Assembly: GCF_041381155.1 (NCBI RefSeq)
Contig: NC_091135.1
Location: 72,444,888-72,508,887 of the forward strand
Length of the DNA stretch: 64,000 bases
Origin: Argopecten irradians
Lineage: Eukaryota > Mollusca > Bivalvia > Pectinida > Pectinidae
Direction of reading: 5' to 3'
Shown here piece after piece: positions 23,801-35,800 of the stretch (positions are counted from its first letter, which is position 1; the number at the start of each line of letters is the position of its first letter). The notes beneath the pieces were generated by a model. That model made no database searches, was not told where the DNA came from, and worked only from the letters and a program-made list of their open reading frames with translations. Made by a program: the position numbers and the translations under genes.

Positions 23801-26800
23801 TATACATGGTGACTGTTTTGTTTTCAGTTCCTTAGAGCAGTGTCTGCCTTAAGTCAGTACAGATTTAGTATACATGGTGACTGTTTTGTTTTCAGTTTCC
23901 TTAGAGCAGTGTCTGCCTTAAGTCAGTACAGATTTAGTATACATGGTGACTGTTTTGTTTTCAGATTCCTTAGAGCAGTGTCTGCCTTAAGTCAGTACAG
24001 ATTTAGTATACATGGTGACTGTTTTGTTTTCAGATTCCTTAGAGCAGTGTCTGCCTTAAGTCAGTACAGATTTAGTATACATGGTGACTGTTTTGTTTTC
24101 AGATTCCTTAGAGCAGTGTCTGCCTTAAGTCAGTACAGATTTAGTATACATGGTGACTGTTTTGTTTTCAGATTCCTTAGAGCAGTGTCTGCCCTTAAGT
24201 TTTCAGATTCCTTAGCAGTGTCTTTAAGTAGATTAGTATACATGGTGACTGTTTGTTTTCAGATTCCTTAGAGCAGTGTCTGCCTTAAGTCAGTACAGAT
24301 TTAGTATACATGGTGACTGTTTTGTTTTCAGATTCGTTAGAGCAGTGTTTGCCTTAAGTCAGTACAGATTTAGTATAAATGGTGACTGTTTTGTTTTCAG
24401 ATTCGTTAGAGCAGTGTTTGCCTGTGCCATAGCCAACCTGCCCTGTATTGTCCTTATGGAGGATATTGAGGTGTTCGTAGATGACAGTACAAATGCTGAG
24501 GCTAGAGAGGTCTTATTTCAGCACATGCAATCAAAACTCACTGCTTCTATACCTGTGGTTGCTATGACAAGGTTTCCATGGTTACTCAACAAACAAATGA
24601 CACTTAAAAGAAGGTAAATGTGTTTGTGTAAATAAGTTCGGTTTAAGTGTTAAATATCAATAAAATAAACTTCAATAGTCATAATTTATGAGGGTTATAA
24701 TTGTACTGCTTCGAAGTTAATCTTGGCTACTAGCCATATACTATTATACTGACATTATAATGATATTATACTGACATTATACTGACATCATACTGCCATT
24801 ATAATGATATCATACTGATATTATACTGACATTATAATGATGTTATATTGATAATAAAATGATTTTGTAGTGATATTGTACTGCCATTATAGTTATAGTG
24901 ATATTATACTGACATTATAATGATATTATACTGACGTTACAGTGATATGCTGACATTATAATGATATTGTGCTGCCATTAGTGATGTTATACTGACATTA
25001 TAATGATATTATACTGACATTATACTGATATAATACTGAACTTTTAATGATATCATGCTGACATTAAAATGATATTATAGTGATATTATACTGACATTAT
25101 AGTGATATCAAACTGATTTTATGCTGACATTATAATGACATTATAAAGGTATTATACTGACATTAAAATGATATTATAGTGATATTGTACTGCCATTATA
25201 GTGATATCATACTGACTTTATAATGATATTATACTGACGTTGTAGTGATATACTGACATTATAATGATATTGTGCTGCCTTTAGTGATGTTATACTGATA
25301 TTATACTGACGTTATAATGATACTGATATTATAATGATATTTTACTGACATTATAATGATGAGATCTTACTTACATTATACTGATATTATGTTGACGTTA
25401 TAGTGATATCATACTGACATTATACTTATATAATAGTGTTATTATACTGATATTATAATGATATTATATGGACGTTATAGTGACATTATACTGATATTAT
25501 GCTGACATAATACTGATATTATACTGATATCATAGTGACATTATACTGACATTATACAATATAATACTGACATTATACTGACATTATAGTGATATTATAC
25601 TGACATCATACTGCCATTACACTTATGTTATACTGATATTATACTGACATTATAGTGATATCATACTGACATTATACTGACGTTATAGTGATATACTGAC
25701 ATTATACTGATATAATGCTGACATTAAAGTGATATCATACTGACATTATAATGATATTATACTAACATTATACTGATATTATGCTGACATTATACTGAAG
25801 TTATAGTGATATACTGATATTATAATGATATTATACTGACGTTATAGTGATATTATACTGACATTATACTGATATTAAACTGACATTATACTGATATTAT
25901 GCTGACATTATACTGATAATATACTGACATTATAATGGTATTATACTGATGTTATAGTGATATACTGACATTATACTGATTATGCTGACATTATACTGAT
26001 ATTATACTGACATTATACTAATATTATACTGACATGCCGATATTTTACTGATATTATACTGACATTATAGTGCTGTCTTGCTGAAGCATACTATTGAAGA
26101 CATCAAACAGTCACCCAGCCATGTTATGTTAAGTAAAGCTTGTTATCTGTTCCAGCTTCCCAACCCTGGCTTATGTTCCAATTCCAGATTTTCCAAGTCG
26201 TTATTTACTGTTTAAAACACAAATGAATGCTAAGCCTGCTGCCAGTGAGGAGGAAGTAGAAGAGTTAGCAAACCACACTGAAGGGTAATCAATAACAACT
26301 AACTTTTGATTATATTAAGTTTTTGTATATCTTTGATCATGACATCAACTTATCACAGTGCCAATTTGTTTGAAAAATTATTTTAAATCTAAGAATGTGT
26401 TTTTAGCTCACCTGGCCCGAAGGGCCGGTGAGCTTATGTCATGGCGCGGCGTCCGGCGTCCGTCGTCCGTCATCCATCTGTCCGTCAACATTTCCTTTAA
26501 ATCACTACTAGTCATAGAGTTCTGCATGGATTTTAACCAAATTTGGCCAGAAACATCCTTGGGGGAAGGGGAATAGAACTTGTATAAATTTTGGCTCTGA
26601 CCCCCGAGGACAGGAGGGGCGGGGCCCAATAAGGGAAATTTAGGTAAATCCTATAAATCGCTACTTGTCCTAGAGTTCTGCATGGATTGTAACCAAATTT
26701 GGCCAGAAACATCCTTGGGGGAAGGGGATCAGAACTTGTATAAATTTTTGCTCTGACCCCCGAGGACAGGAGGGGCGGGGCCCAATAGGGGAAATTAAGG

Positions 26801-29800
26801 TAAATCCTATAAATCGCTACTTGTCCTAGAGTTCTGCATGGATTGTAACCAAATTTGGCCAGAAACATCCTTGGGGGAAGGGGAACAGAACTTGTATAAA
26901 TTTTGGCTCTGACCCCCCCGGGGACAGGAGGGGCGGGGCCCAATAGGGGAAATAGAGGTAAATCCTATAAATCGCTACTTGTCCTAGAGTTCTGCATAGA
27001 TTGTAACCAAATTTGGCCAGAAACTTCCTTGGGGGAAAGGCCAACATCCTTGGGGGAAGGGGAATAGAACTTGTATAAATTTTGGCTCTGACCTCCTGGG
27101 GGCAGGAGGGCGGGGCCCAATAGGGGAAATTTAGGTAATCCTATAAATCGCTACTTGTTTTAGAGTTCTGCATGGATTGTAACCAAATTTGGCCAGAAAC
27201 ATCCTAGGGGGAAGGGGAACAGAACTTGTATAAATTTTGGCTCTGACCCCCTGGGGACAGGAGGGGCGGGGCCCAATAGGGGAAATAGAGGTAAATCCTA
27301 TAAATCGCTACTTGTCCTAGAGTTCTGCATGGATTGAAACCAAATTTGGCCAGAAACATCCTTGGGGGAAGGGGAATAGAACTTGTATAAATTTTGGCTC
27401 TGACCTCCTGGGGGCAGGAGGGGCGGGGCCCAATAGGGAAATTTAGGTAAATCCTATAAATCGCTACTAGTCTTAGAGTTCTGCTTGGATTTTAACCAAA
27501 TTTGGCCCAGAAACATCCTTGGGGTTAAGAGAATTCCTATAATGTTTGGCTCTGACCCCCTTGAGCAGAAAGAGTGGGGCCCAATAGGGGAATTAGAGGT
27601 AAATATTCAAATTCCTTCAGAAAAGAAACAATGAACCTTACTAGGCATTACAAACCAGGTGAGCGATACAGGCCCTCTGGGCCTCTTGTTATTAATTGAG
27701 CCCGAGACCTGATACAACAGCTATTGAGCATGTAACAAGGTAGTATGAAAGCTAAAGCTTGTGTCTACCATCGTTAATATGCAGAACTTAAGCTAATGTG
27801 AAAAGGAGAAGGTACGTTAAGACTCGAATATGGCCTCAAAATTAATTCTCCAGTAAAGAACAACATATTTTGCCATATAACAGCTGAATACATTTGCTAA
27901 CACATTACATCTCGAAAATATCCCACATGTGCCAATTATGTTCACTATGACGTCATCAACATGCAGTTTCCCGCCATTTTTCACAAAAATCCTTGAAAAA
28001 TCATACTTTTTGAGTGGTTTTCTTTAAAAATGAATGTGGCCGCCTTCGTGGAGCAGAAAGAGATTTTCACACTTTGTGTATCGTGTATTTACGCATATCC
28101 ATGCAAAATGTAAAGTTGCTCCAAGGTGGCGGCCAAATCCATTTCAAGCCTTTTCTAACCTAAAGATGATGAATTTCTAGCAAAATTTGGCGAGAAGAGG
28201 AAAATCATCAATTTGATGACGTAATAGGTGGGACACATCGTGTACATGGTTATAAAATATTATGTTTTGATGAATGGCAAGTATGAGAGTATTTATTGAT
28301 ATGAAATTGATGGGGATCAGAGTTAATTTTTTTCGGCCTGAAAAATTAAGGCCAAATACTGGTCCTATCATATCTACTCCTTTCGTTATTTTTCGCCTGT
28401 TAATAATTAAAAAATATATCATCTTATTTAAATGAGAGATGTACTAAATATTTGGTAATTTCGTAACACTAGGTAGAAAATTTTATGACTTTTGGGGCCA
28501 CTAAAGCCCCAAACCATACATAGTCCTTTGGAAATGAACTATCTCGAGTTGGAGAAACATGATAAAAAACAGTCACTTGTTGTGTACCCTCTATTTTTCT
28601 GTTGTTTAGGTACACAGTATCAGATATTCTTGTCGTTCTGAGAGATGCGGCTATGGAACCTGTTAGAGAAATACAACGTGCGACCCATTTTCGACTGGTG
28701 AGTTTAGTGGCTCTGTATAAAACAATTGTTTTATTTTATTGTTTGGCACTTTCAAATTAATTCTTTGGTTGAGGTCTTTGTATGGATAGAATTGTTTAGG
28801 GCTATCAAATTAATTCTGTGGTTGAGGTTTTTGTATGGATAGAATTGTTTAGGGCTATCAAATTAATTCTGTGGTTGAGGTTTTTGTATAGATAGAATTG
28901 TTTAGGGCTATCAAATTAATTCTGTGGTTGAGGTCTTTGTATGGATAGAATTGTTTAGGGCTATCAAATTAATTCTGTGGTTGAGGTTTTTGTATGGATA
29001 TAATTGTTTGGGGCTATCAAATTAATTCTGTGGTTGAGGTTTTTGTATGGGTAGAATTGTTTGGGGCTATCAAATTAATTCTGTGGTTGAGGTCTTTGTA
29101 TGGATATAATTGTTTAGGGCTATCAAATTAATTCTGTGGTTGAGGTTTTTGTATGGATATAATTGTTTGGGGCTATCAAATTAATTCTGTGGTTGAGGTC
29201 TTTGTATGGATATAATTGTTTAGGGCTATCAAATTAATTCTGTGGTTGAGGTTTTTGTATGGATATAATTGTTTGGGGCTATCAAATTAATTCTTTGGTT
29301 GAGGTCTTTGTATGGATATAATTGTTTAGGGCTATCAAATTAATTCTGTGGTTGAGGTTTTTGTATAGATAGAATTGTTTAGGGCTATCAAATTAATTCT
29401 GTGGTTGAGGTTTTTGTATGGGTAGAATTGTTTAGGGCTATCAAATTAATTCTGTGGTTGACTATAGTTTACTATAGTTTATATTGGCAAGGATTTATAA
29501 GTGAGAAGGATTCGTGTCTGTCTCTTTACATTACTAAACACCACGCGAGACGCCTATGAACCGGGAATAAAAACCGTTTTTCTCAACAAATACTTGTCTT
29601 ATCGAGTCAAACGAAACACCATTGTAAAGTTTATTAAATTTCACGACGTTTATAACTTGCTTTAAAGACGGAATGTTTAGGGGATATGTCTTAAATTTTC
29701 GTTAAAAAAATCGACAGCTCATGAAATGACAGCACCGCTTCAGAAAGTAAGACGGTAACCCTCGCACCCGCAAGCTACATCAAAGGCTGCGCCGGCGGAT

Positions 29801-32800
29801 ATCAAAGGAAAATCAGTCGTCGCCCAACGTCTCGGTCAGTGCACAAACACAAAAGCGCCTGCCTTGGACTTCCCCAAAACCCAGTGTGACTTATCCTTCT
29901 CATATACGTCCTTGATATTGGGAAAACACATTTTTGCGCATTATTTGGTCATTTGTAATAGGGAATGAGTCAAATGTTGTCAGAATTATCAGTATGAGAT
30001 GGCCATTTAATCCTATTAACAAATTTTTTATGACTGACCCCCAGGGGCCTTAGGGGCGGGGTCAAAAGGGGTCAAATAGGCTAAAACTTCAAAAATCTTC
30101 TTCTGAAGTTCTGGAAATGGTAGAATCAAATACTTTTCATAAATAGAAAGGCCTTAAGGTCCTTAACAAAAATTGTGAATTATATGACCCTGAGGTCTCA
30201 CGTTTTCCCCTGGGGAGGGGGTCAAGTTTACTATAGTTTATATAGGGAAAACACATTTATGAGCATGTTTTGCTCAATTTTCATTGGAAACGAGTCAAAC
30301 TTGGTTAGAATTATTAGCCTGAGATAGCATTTTAATATCATATCCATATTGGTCCAGGCCGACCCCCTGGGGATAGTGAGGCGGGGCCAAAAAAGGTCAA
30401 ATAGGCTAAAACTTCAAAAATATTCTTTTAAAATTCTGGAAATGGTATAAACAAATACACTTTATAGATGAAAAGGTCTTAAAGTTTGTTTATAAAAATT
30501 GTAAATTATATGACCCTGGGGTCTCCTATTTCCCCTTGGGGAGGGGGTCAAGTTTACTATAGTTTATATAGGAATTGTATAAATGCGCACACATTGTTTA
30601 CGCATCACTTGAATAAAGTCAGCCATGTTGTAAAGTTTAAACACTGTTGTCTACCGATGATTTCTACTTGTAAGAAGAATAACAAGTTAATTTCATGCGT
30701 GAACTAAAGCATGAACCATGGTGTCAGTAAGTCTGAAACGAACGCGAACGTTTTGTAAGGAAAAAAAATCATCGTAAATAGACAATTTTTACTACAAGCT
30801 GTTGCAGTTGTTCGACAAAGTGGTCAGGTAAAATAACAGTTTTGGCCAGAGAATAGCCAAACTGAAGCACAGATAGTCACAACGACATTAAAACAACATA
30901 AGAATGGCTCTTGAAAGGATTCCCCCACCAAATAAAATAAACTTTTCGTCCAAAACAATTGCAGATGATTGGACAAAGTGGAAAGAAAAGTTTGAATTGT
31001 TTTCTGACCTTGCCCTAAAAGAAACGGAAGAGACTGAAAAACTCAAAATGTTCAAATACCTCATTGGTTCCGATGGGAGGGAGATCTATAACAACATGAA
31101 ATGGGATAAAGAGGAAAAGGATAGAACTATGAATGATGCCCTAACAAAGTTTGAAAGTTTCTGTAAACCAAAGAAAAACGAGACCATAGAATGATTCAAG
31201 TTTATTATGCGGATTCAGCAGGGTGATGAAACGATGGACAAATTCATAACAGACATAAAGACTCTGTCTAAATCATGTAATTTTGGGGAGTTAACAGATT
31301 CGCTCATCCGAGACAAAATTGCCTGTGGTATAAATGATCCACAATTACGCGAACGACTTCTTCGAATAAGCCATTTGACACTAGACAAAGCCGAAGAGTT
31401 GTGTAGGACAAGTGAACTGACAAAGCGAAGTGTAAATACCCTAGATGATGCCGGCGCAGCTGCGACCGTACACAAAATTAAAGTGAAACCAAAGCCAAAG
31501 TTCACCGGTACTAGTAATACTAGTCAGGGAAAACTTCCATGTAAATTTTGTAGATATGAACATGAACATAAGAGAGAGAAATGTCCAGCATTTGGAGAAA
31601 CATGCAGAAAGTGTAACGAAGAAAATCACTTTGAATCAAAATGTGATGAACTCCGAAAACAAAAGTCCAAAAAGAAAAAGTACCCGCACGGAACGGGTTT
31701 TGGCACCTGGAACTCGATGAAGAGAGCTCTATGCTGACAACGTTTAATTCCCCTTTTGGCCGTTATCGCTGGCTCCGCTTACCATTTGGAATCTCCGTGG
31801 CCCCAGAGGAATTCCAGCGCCAACAGAATCAAGCCGTCGAAGGCTTACCCGGCGTCCGTAGTATCGTCGACGACATATTGATCTACGGAGAAGGAGAAAC
31901 TGAGGCGGAGGCCATTATCGACCATGACAAAAAGCTGTGTGCTTTACTAGAACGGTGCCGTGAAAAAGGCATAAAGTTAAACAAAGACAAGCTCAAGCTT
32001 TGCAAGCGAGAAGTGAAATTCATAGGTCACTTAATCAACGCGGATGGCCTGAAGCCAGACCCTGAAAAAGTGAAGGCTGTGTCCGAGATGCCTAATCCGA
32101 CAGATGTTGCCGGAGTCCGTCGCTTTATCGGATTTGTGTACTACCTAAGTAAGTTTGTGCCCGGCCTAAGTGACAAATGTGAACCATTGCGAAAATTGAC
32201 TCTTCAGGACGCTGAATGGTGTTGGATGGACGTTCATGAGAAAGCAATGAAAGAAATCAAAGATCTTGTGAAATCCGAACCTGTCCTAAGGTACTATGAC
32301 CCGAAGGAAGAGCTAACTAGACAGTGTGATGCATCTGAGAAAGGTCTAGGTGCAGCACTCATGCAAAAAGGTCAACCTATTGCCTACGTGAGCTGCGCGC
32401 TTACCGACGTAGAAATGAGATATGCTCAAATCGAGAAAGAGCTGCTAGCAGTCGTGTTTGGGTTAGAAAAGTTTCACCAGTATGTGTACGGACGATTCGT
32501 GACAGTACAAAGTGATCACAAGCCACTGGAAATGATCATCAAGAAATCCATCTTGTGTGCTCCGAAGCGACTACAACGCATGCTTCTACGATTACAGACG
32601 TACGATTTCGACATCGTGTATCACCCGGGAAAGGAAATGTACCTTGCAGACACACTCAGCCGAGCCTACCTGCCACAAACAGGTGAGGAAAACGCGTCTA
32701 CATTTATAAAGGACGTTGAATCTATAAACATGACCCAGTTTTTACCATTAGGTGAGGAGAAACTCCGTGAAATACAACGGAAGACGGGAAACGACGAAAA

Positions 32801-35800
32801 CCTACAAATCCTCCGTAACGTAATATTACAGGGATGGCCCGAAAAGGTCACACTCGTACCTGAACAAGCGAAACCTTATTTCAACATACGGGATGAACTA
32901 TTTGTGCAAAATGGTATCATCTTCCGAGGCGAGCATGCAGTTATCCTGATTTCACTACGATCCGACGTGCAAGCGAAAATACACTCGTCACATATCGGCA
33001 TCGAGGGCTGCCTACGCAGAGCGCGGGAAATAGTGTACTGGCCAGGTATGAACGTAGAGATACGGGACTACATCGAAAGGTGTGACATGTGTCGGTCATT
33101 TGACGATAAACAGTCTAAAGAAACGCTTGTGTCACACGAAATACCCGACAGACCATGGGCTAAACTAGGATCTGACTTATTCACGTTCAATAACAAAGAG
33201 TATCTCGTCACAGTGGACTACTACTCCAACTACTGGGAAGTCGACTATCTCGAGGATACACGAACGCCGACAGTGGTACACGTGCTACGAGGACAGTTTG
33301 CGAGATACAGAATTCCGGACACTCTCGTCACGGACAACGGTCCACAATTCAGCTCCGACGCATTCAGACAGTTTGCAAAGGATTGGTGTTTCGAACATGT
33401 AACTTCGTCGCCTACATATCCTCAGAGCAATGGAAAATCGGGAACAAGCCGTGAAAACAGCGAAACGTCTTATGCAATGTGCGATATCGTCGAAATCTGA
33501 TTTGTATCTAGCACTGCTAGATTTCCGCAATACTCCATCTCAACAGATGGGGACTAGTCCTGTCCAACGACTAATGAACAGGAGAACAAAGACACTTCTC
33601 CCGACGAAAGGTAGTTTGCTGAGACCTCAAGTCCCTGAAACTACCACTGTATCAAAACAGTTAAAGTGAGTGAGGGAACGCCAGGCAAAATACTATAATC
33701 AAGGTGCTCAAGACTTGAAACCGCTAGAAAATGGACAAATTGTTAGGATTGCACCTAATGACAGAAACGGACAATGGAAAAAGGGTGTCGTCCAGGAAAA
33801 AGTCAACATCAGGTCATATGATGTCGCTACAAACGATGGGAGAAAATACCGCCGCAACCGTCGTCATATACGGTTGTCTATGGAGACCAACGTTAACCCT
33901 CGCGACCAGGAGAGAGACTTTGTTGAGCCCGAAATAATTCCAGCACAGGACACTCCGGTGATACCATCAAACCCGCCTGTGGTACAGTTAAATGTGCCTG
34001 TGGTCCCATCCGAGAAACCACAGCAGGACAAACCAACAATCAGCTCACCAAAACGAAGTGTGACAAGCAAAGGAAGGCAAATCAATCTGCCATCTAGGTT
34101 TCGAGACTTTGAGTGTGGTACATAAACAGACAGTGTGACTCGAGTCAAAACATGTATTAGTATTTGAGAAAAGCTCCTAACAATACCAGTACATGAAGTT
34201 AAAGTGTTAATTGAGTTATAATGTTTCAAGAGTTAACATTGACATGTATTGTGTTCATATAATATCAATTCAATGACTGTGAAATATTGAATACGAAAGG
34301 AAAAAGTCAAGACATTGATTTTGAAAAAAAAAATGTGTTTTAATAATGTTTAAGAGACTCAGAATGAAAAGACATCATTATTAGCTTTCAAACATAATAA
34401 TGAAGTTAAATATATATAAAGGTAGTTATAGACTATTACTAAAAGTAATGGATAATAACTTCTTTCCTCAAAGGAGAAAGGATGTAACATGTCCAATAGT
34501 GTGTTATCGGATAATATCCGGTATTAGTTTCTACTTTGTAAACCGGAAATTGTATAAATGCGCACACGTTGTTTACGCATCACTTGAATAAAGTCAGCCA
34601 TGTTGTAAAGTTTAAACACTGTTGTCTACCGATGATTTCTACTTGTAAGAAGAATAAAAGTTAATTTCATGCGTGAACTAAAGCATGAAACAAGTACTAT
34701 CAGTACTTTGATTTTATTGATTCTGTAAGCATTGGCAAAACAGATTTCCTACATGATCAACATTTAAAACATTCATTGTTTTTATATTCCTGATTCTGTA
34801 AGCATTGGCAAAACAGATTTCCTACATGATCAACATTTAAAACAATCATTGTTTTTATATTCCTGATTCTGTAAGCATTGGCAAAACAGATTTCCTACAT
34901 TATCAACATTTAAAACAATCATTGTTTTTATAATCCTGAATCTGTAAACATTGTGAAAACAGATTTCCTACATTATCAACATTTAAAACATTCATTCTTT
35001 TTATATTCCTATATTATAATATTATATTTTAAAGTATTATGATGTCTTAAGTATTTTGACTGTTTGAAGTTTTATGATGTCTTAAGTATTTTGACTATTT
35101 GAAGTATTATGATGTCTGAAGTATTTTGACTATTTGAAGTATTATGATGTCTGAAGTATTTTGACTGTTTGAAGTTTTATGATGTCGGAAGTATTTTGAC
35201 TATTTGAAGTATTATGATGTCTAAAGTATTTTGACTATTTGAAGTATTATGATGTCTAAAGTATTTTGACTATTTGAAGTATTATGATGTCTGAAGTATT
35301 TTGACTGTTTGAAGTTTTATGATGTCTAAAGTATTTTGACTGTTTGAAGTATTATGATGTCTAAAGTATTTTGACTATTTGAAGTATTATGATGTCGGAA
35401 GTATTTTGACTATTTGAAGTATTATGATGTCTAAAGTATTTTGACTATTTGAAGTATTATGATGTCGGAAGTATTTTGACTATTTGAAGTATTATGATGT
35501 CTGAAGTATTTTCACTGTTTGAAGTATTATGATGTCTGAAGTAATTGAGTGTTTGAAGTATTATGTGTTCTGAAGTATTTGACTGTTTGAATTATTAAGA
35601 TGTTTGAAGTATTTGGACTGTTTGAAGTATTATGATGTCTGAAGTATTTGGACTGTTTGAAGTATTATGATGTCTGAAGTATTTTCACTGTTTGAAGTAT
35701 TATGATGTCTGAAGTATTTTGACTGTTTGAAGTATTATGATGTCTGAAATATTTTGACTATTATTATGATGTCTGAAGTAATTGACTGTTTGAAGTATTA

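Larger units (their letters stand above)
30571..34689 (+). mobile_element. Ty3/Gypsy LTR retrotransposon fossil in intron 6
   Basis: Direct repeats of 145 bases at 30571-30715 and 34545-34689 differ at only about three positions, so the insertion is recent. Between them, in order, are gag with a zinc knuckle, reverse transcriptase, RNase H, the integrase zinc-binding domain and the integrase core, in the order usual for Ty3/Gypsy (Metaviridae). The element is shorter than complete relatives and is broken, with several breaks (about four to six). It lies in the same orientation as the VPS4-like gene, within its largest intron. Confidence 0.85.

Noticed and set aside
14968-24275. Open frames of 95 to 639 codons reading FLRAVSALSQYRFSIHGDCF repeats as a stand-alone repeat protein gene
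   Set aside because: They are the continuation of the 69-bp unit of an intron, with many indel breaks and no start context. Only the last block joins a real exon in frame, and that is reported as a splicing question.
24602-26284. Assignment of the AAA gene to katanin, spastin or fidgetin
   Set aside because: The RDAAMEPVREIQRATHF helix, the CSPSDPGA beta-domain motif and the C-terminal KKFTE ending are VPS4 features not found in those families.
26358-27047. Short frames in the Pearl-like element (for example MGPAPPVPGGVRAKIYTSS)
   Set aside because: They repeat with the core unit of a non-coding element and have no relation to the gene's exons.
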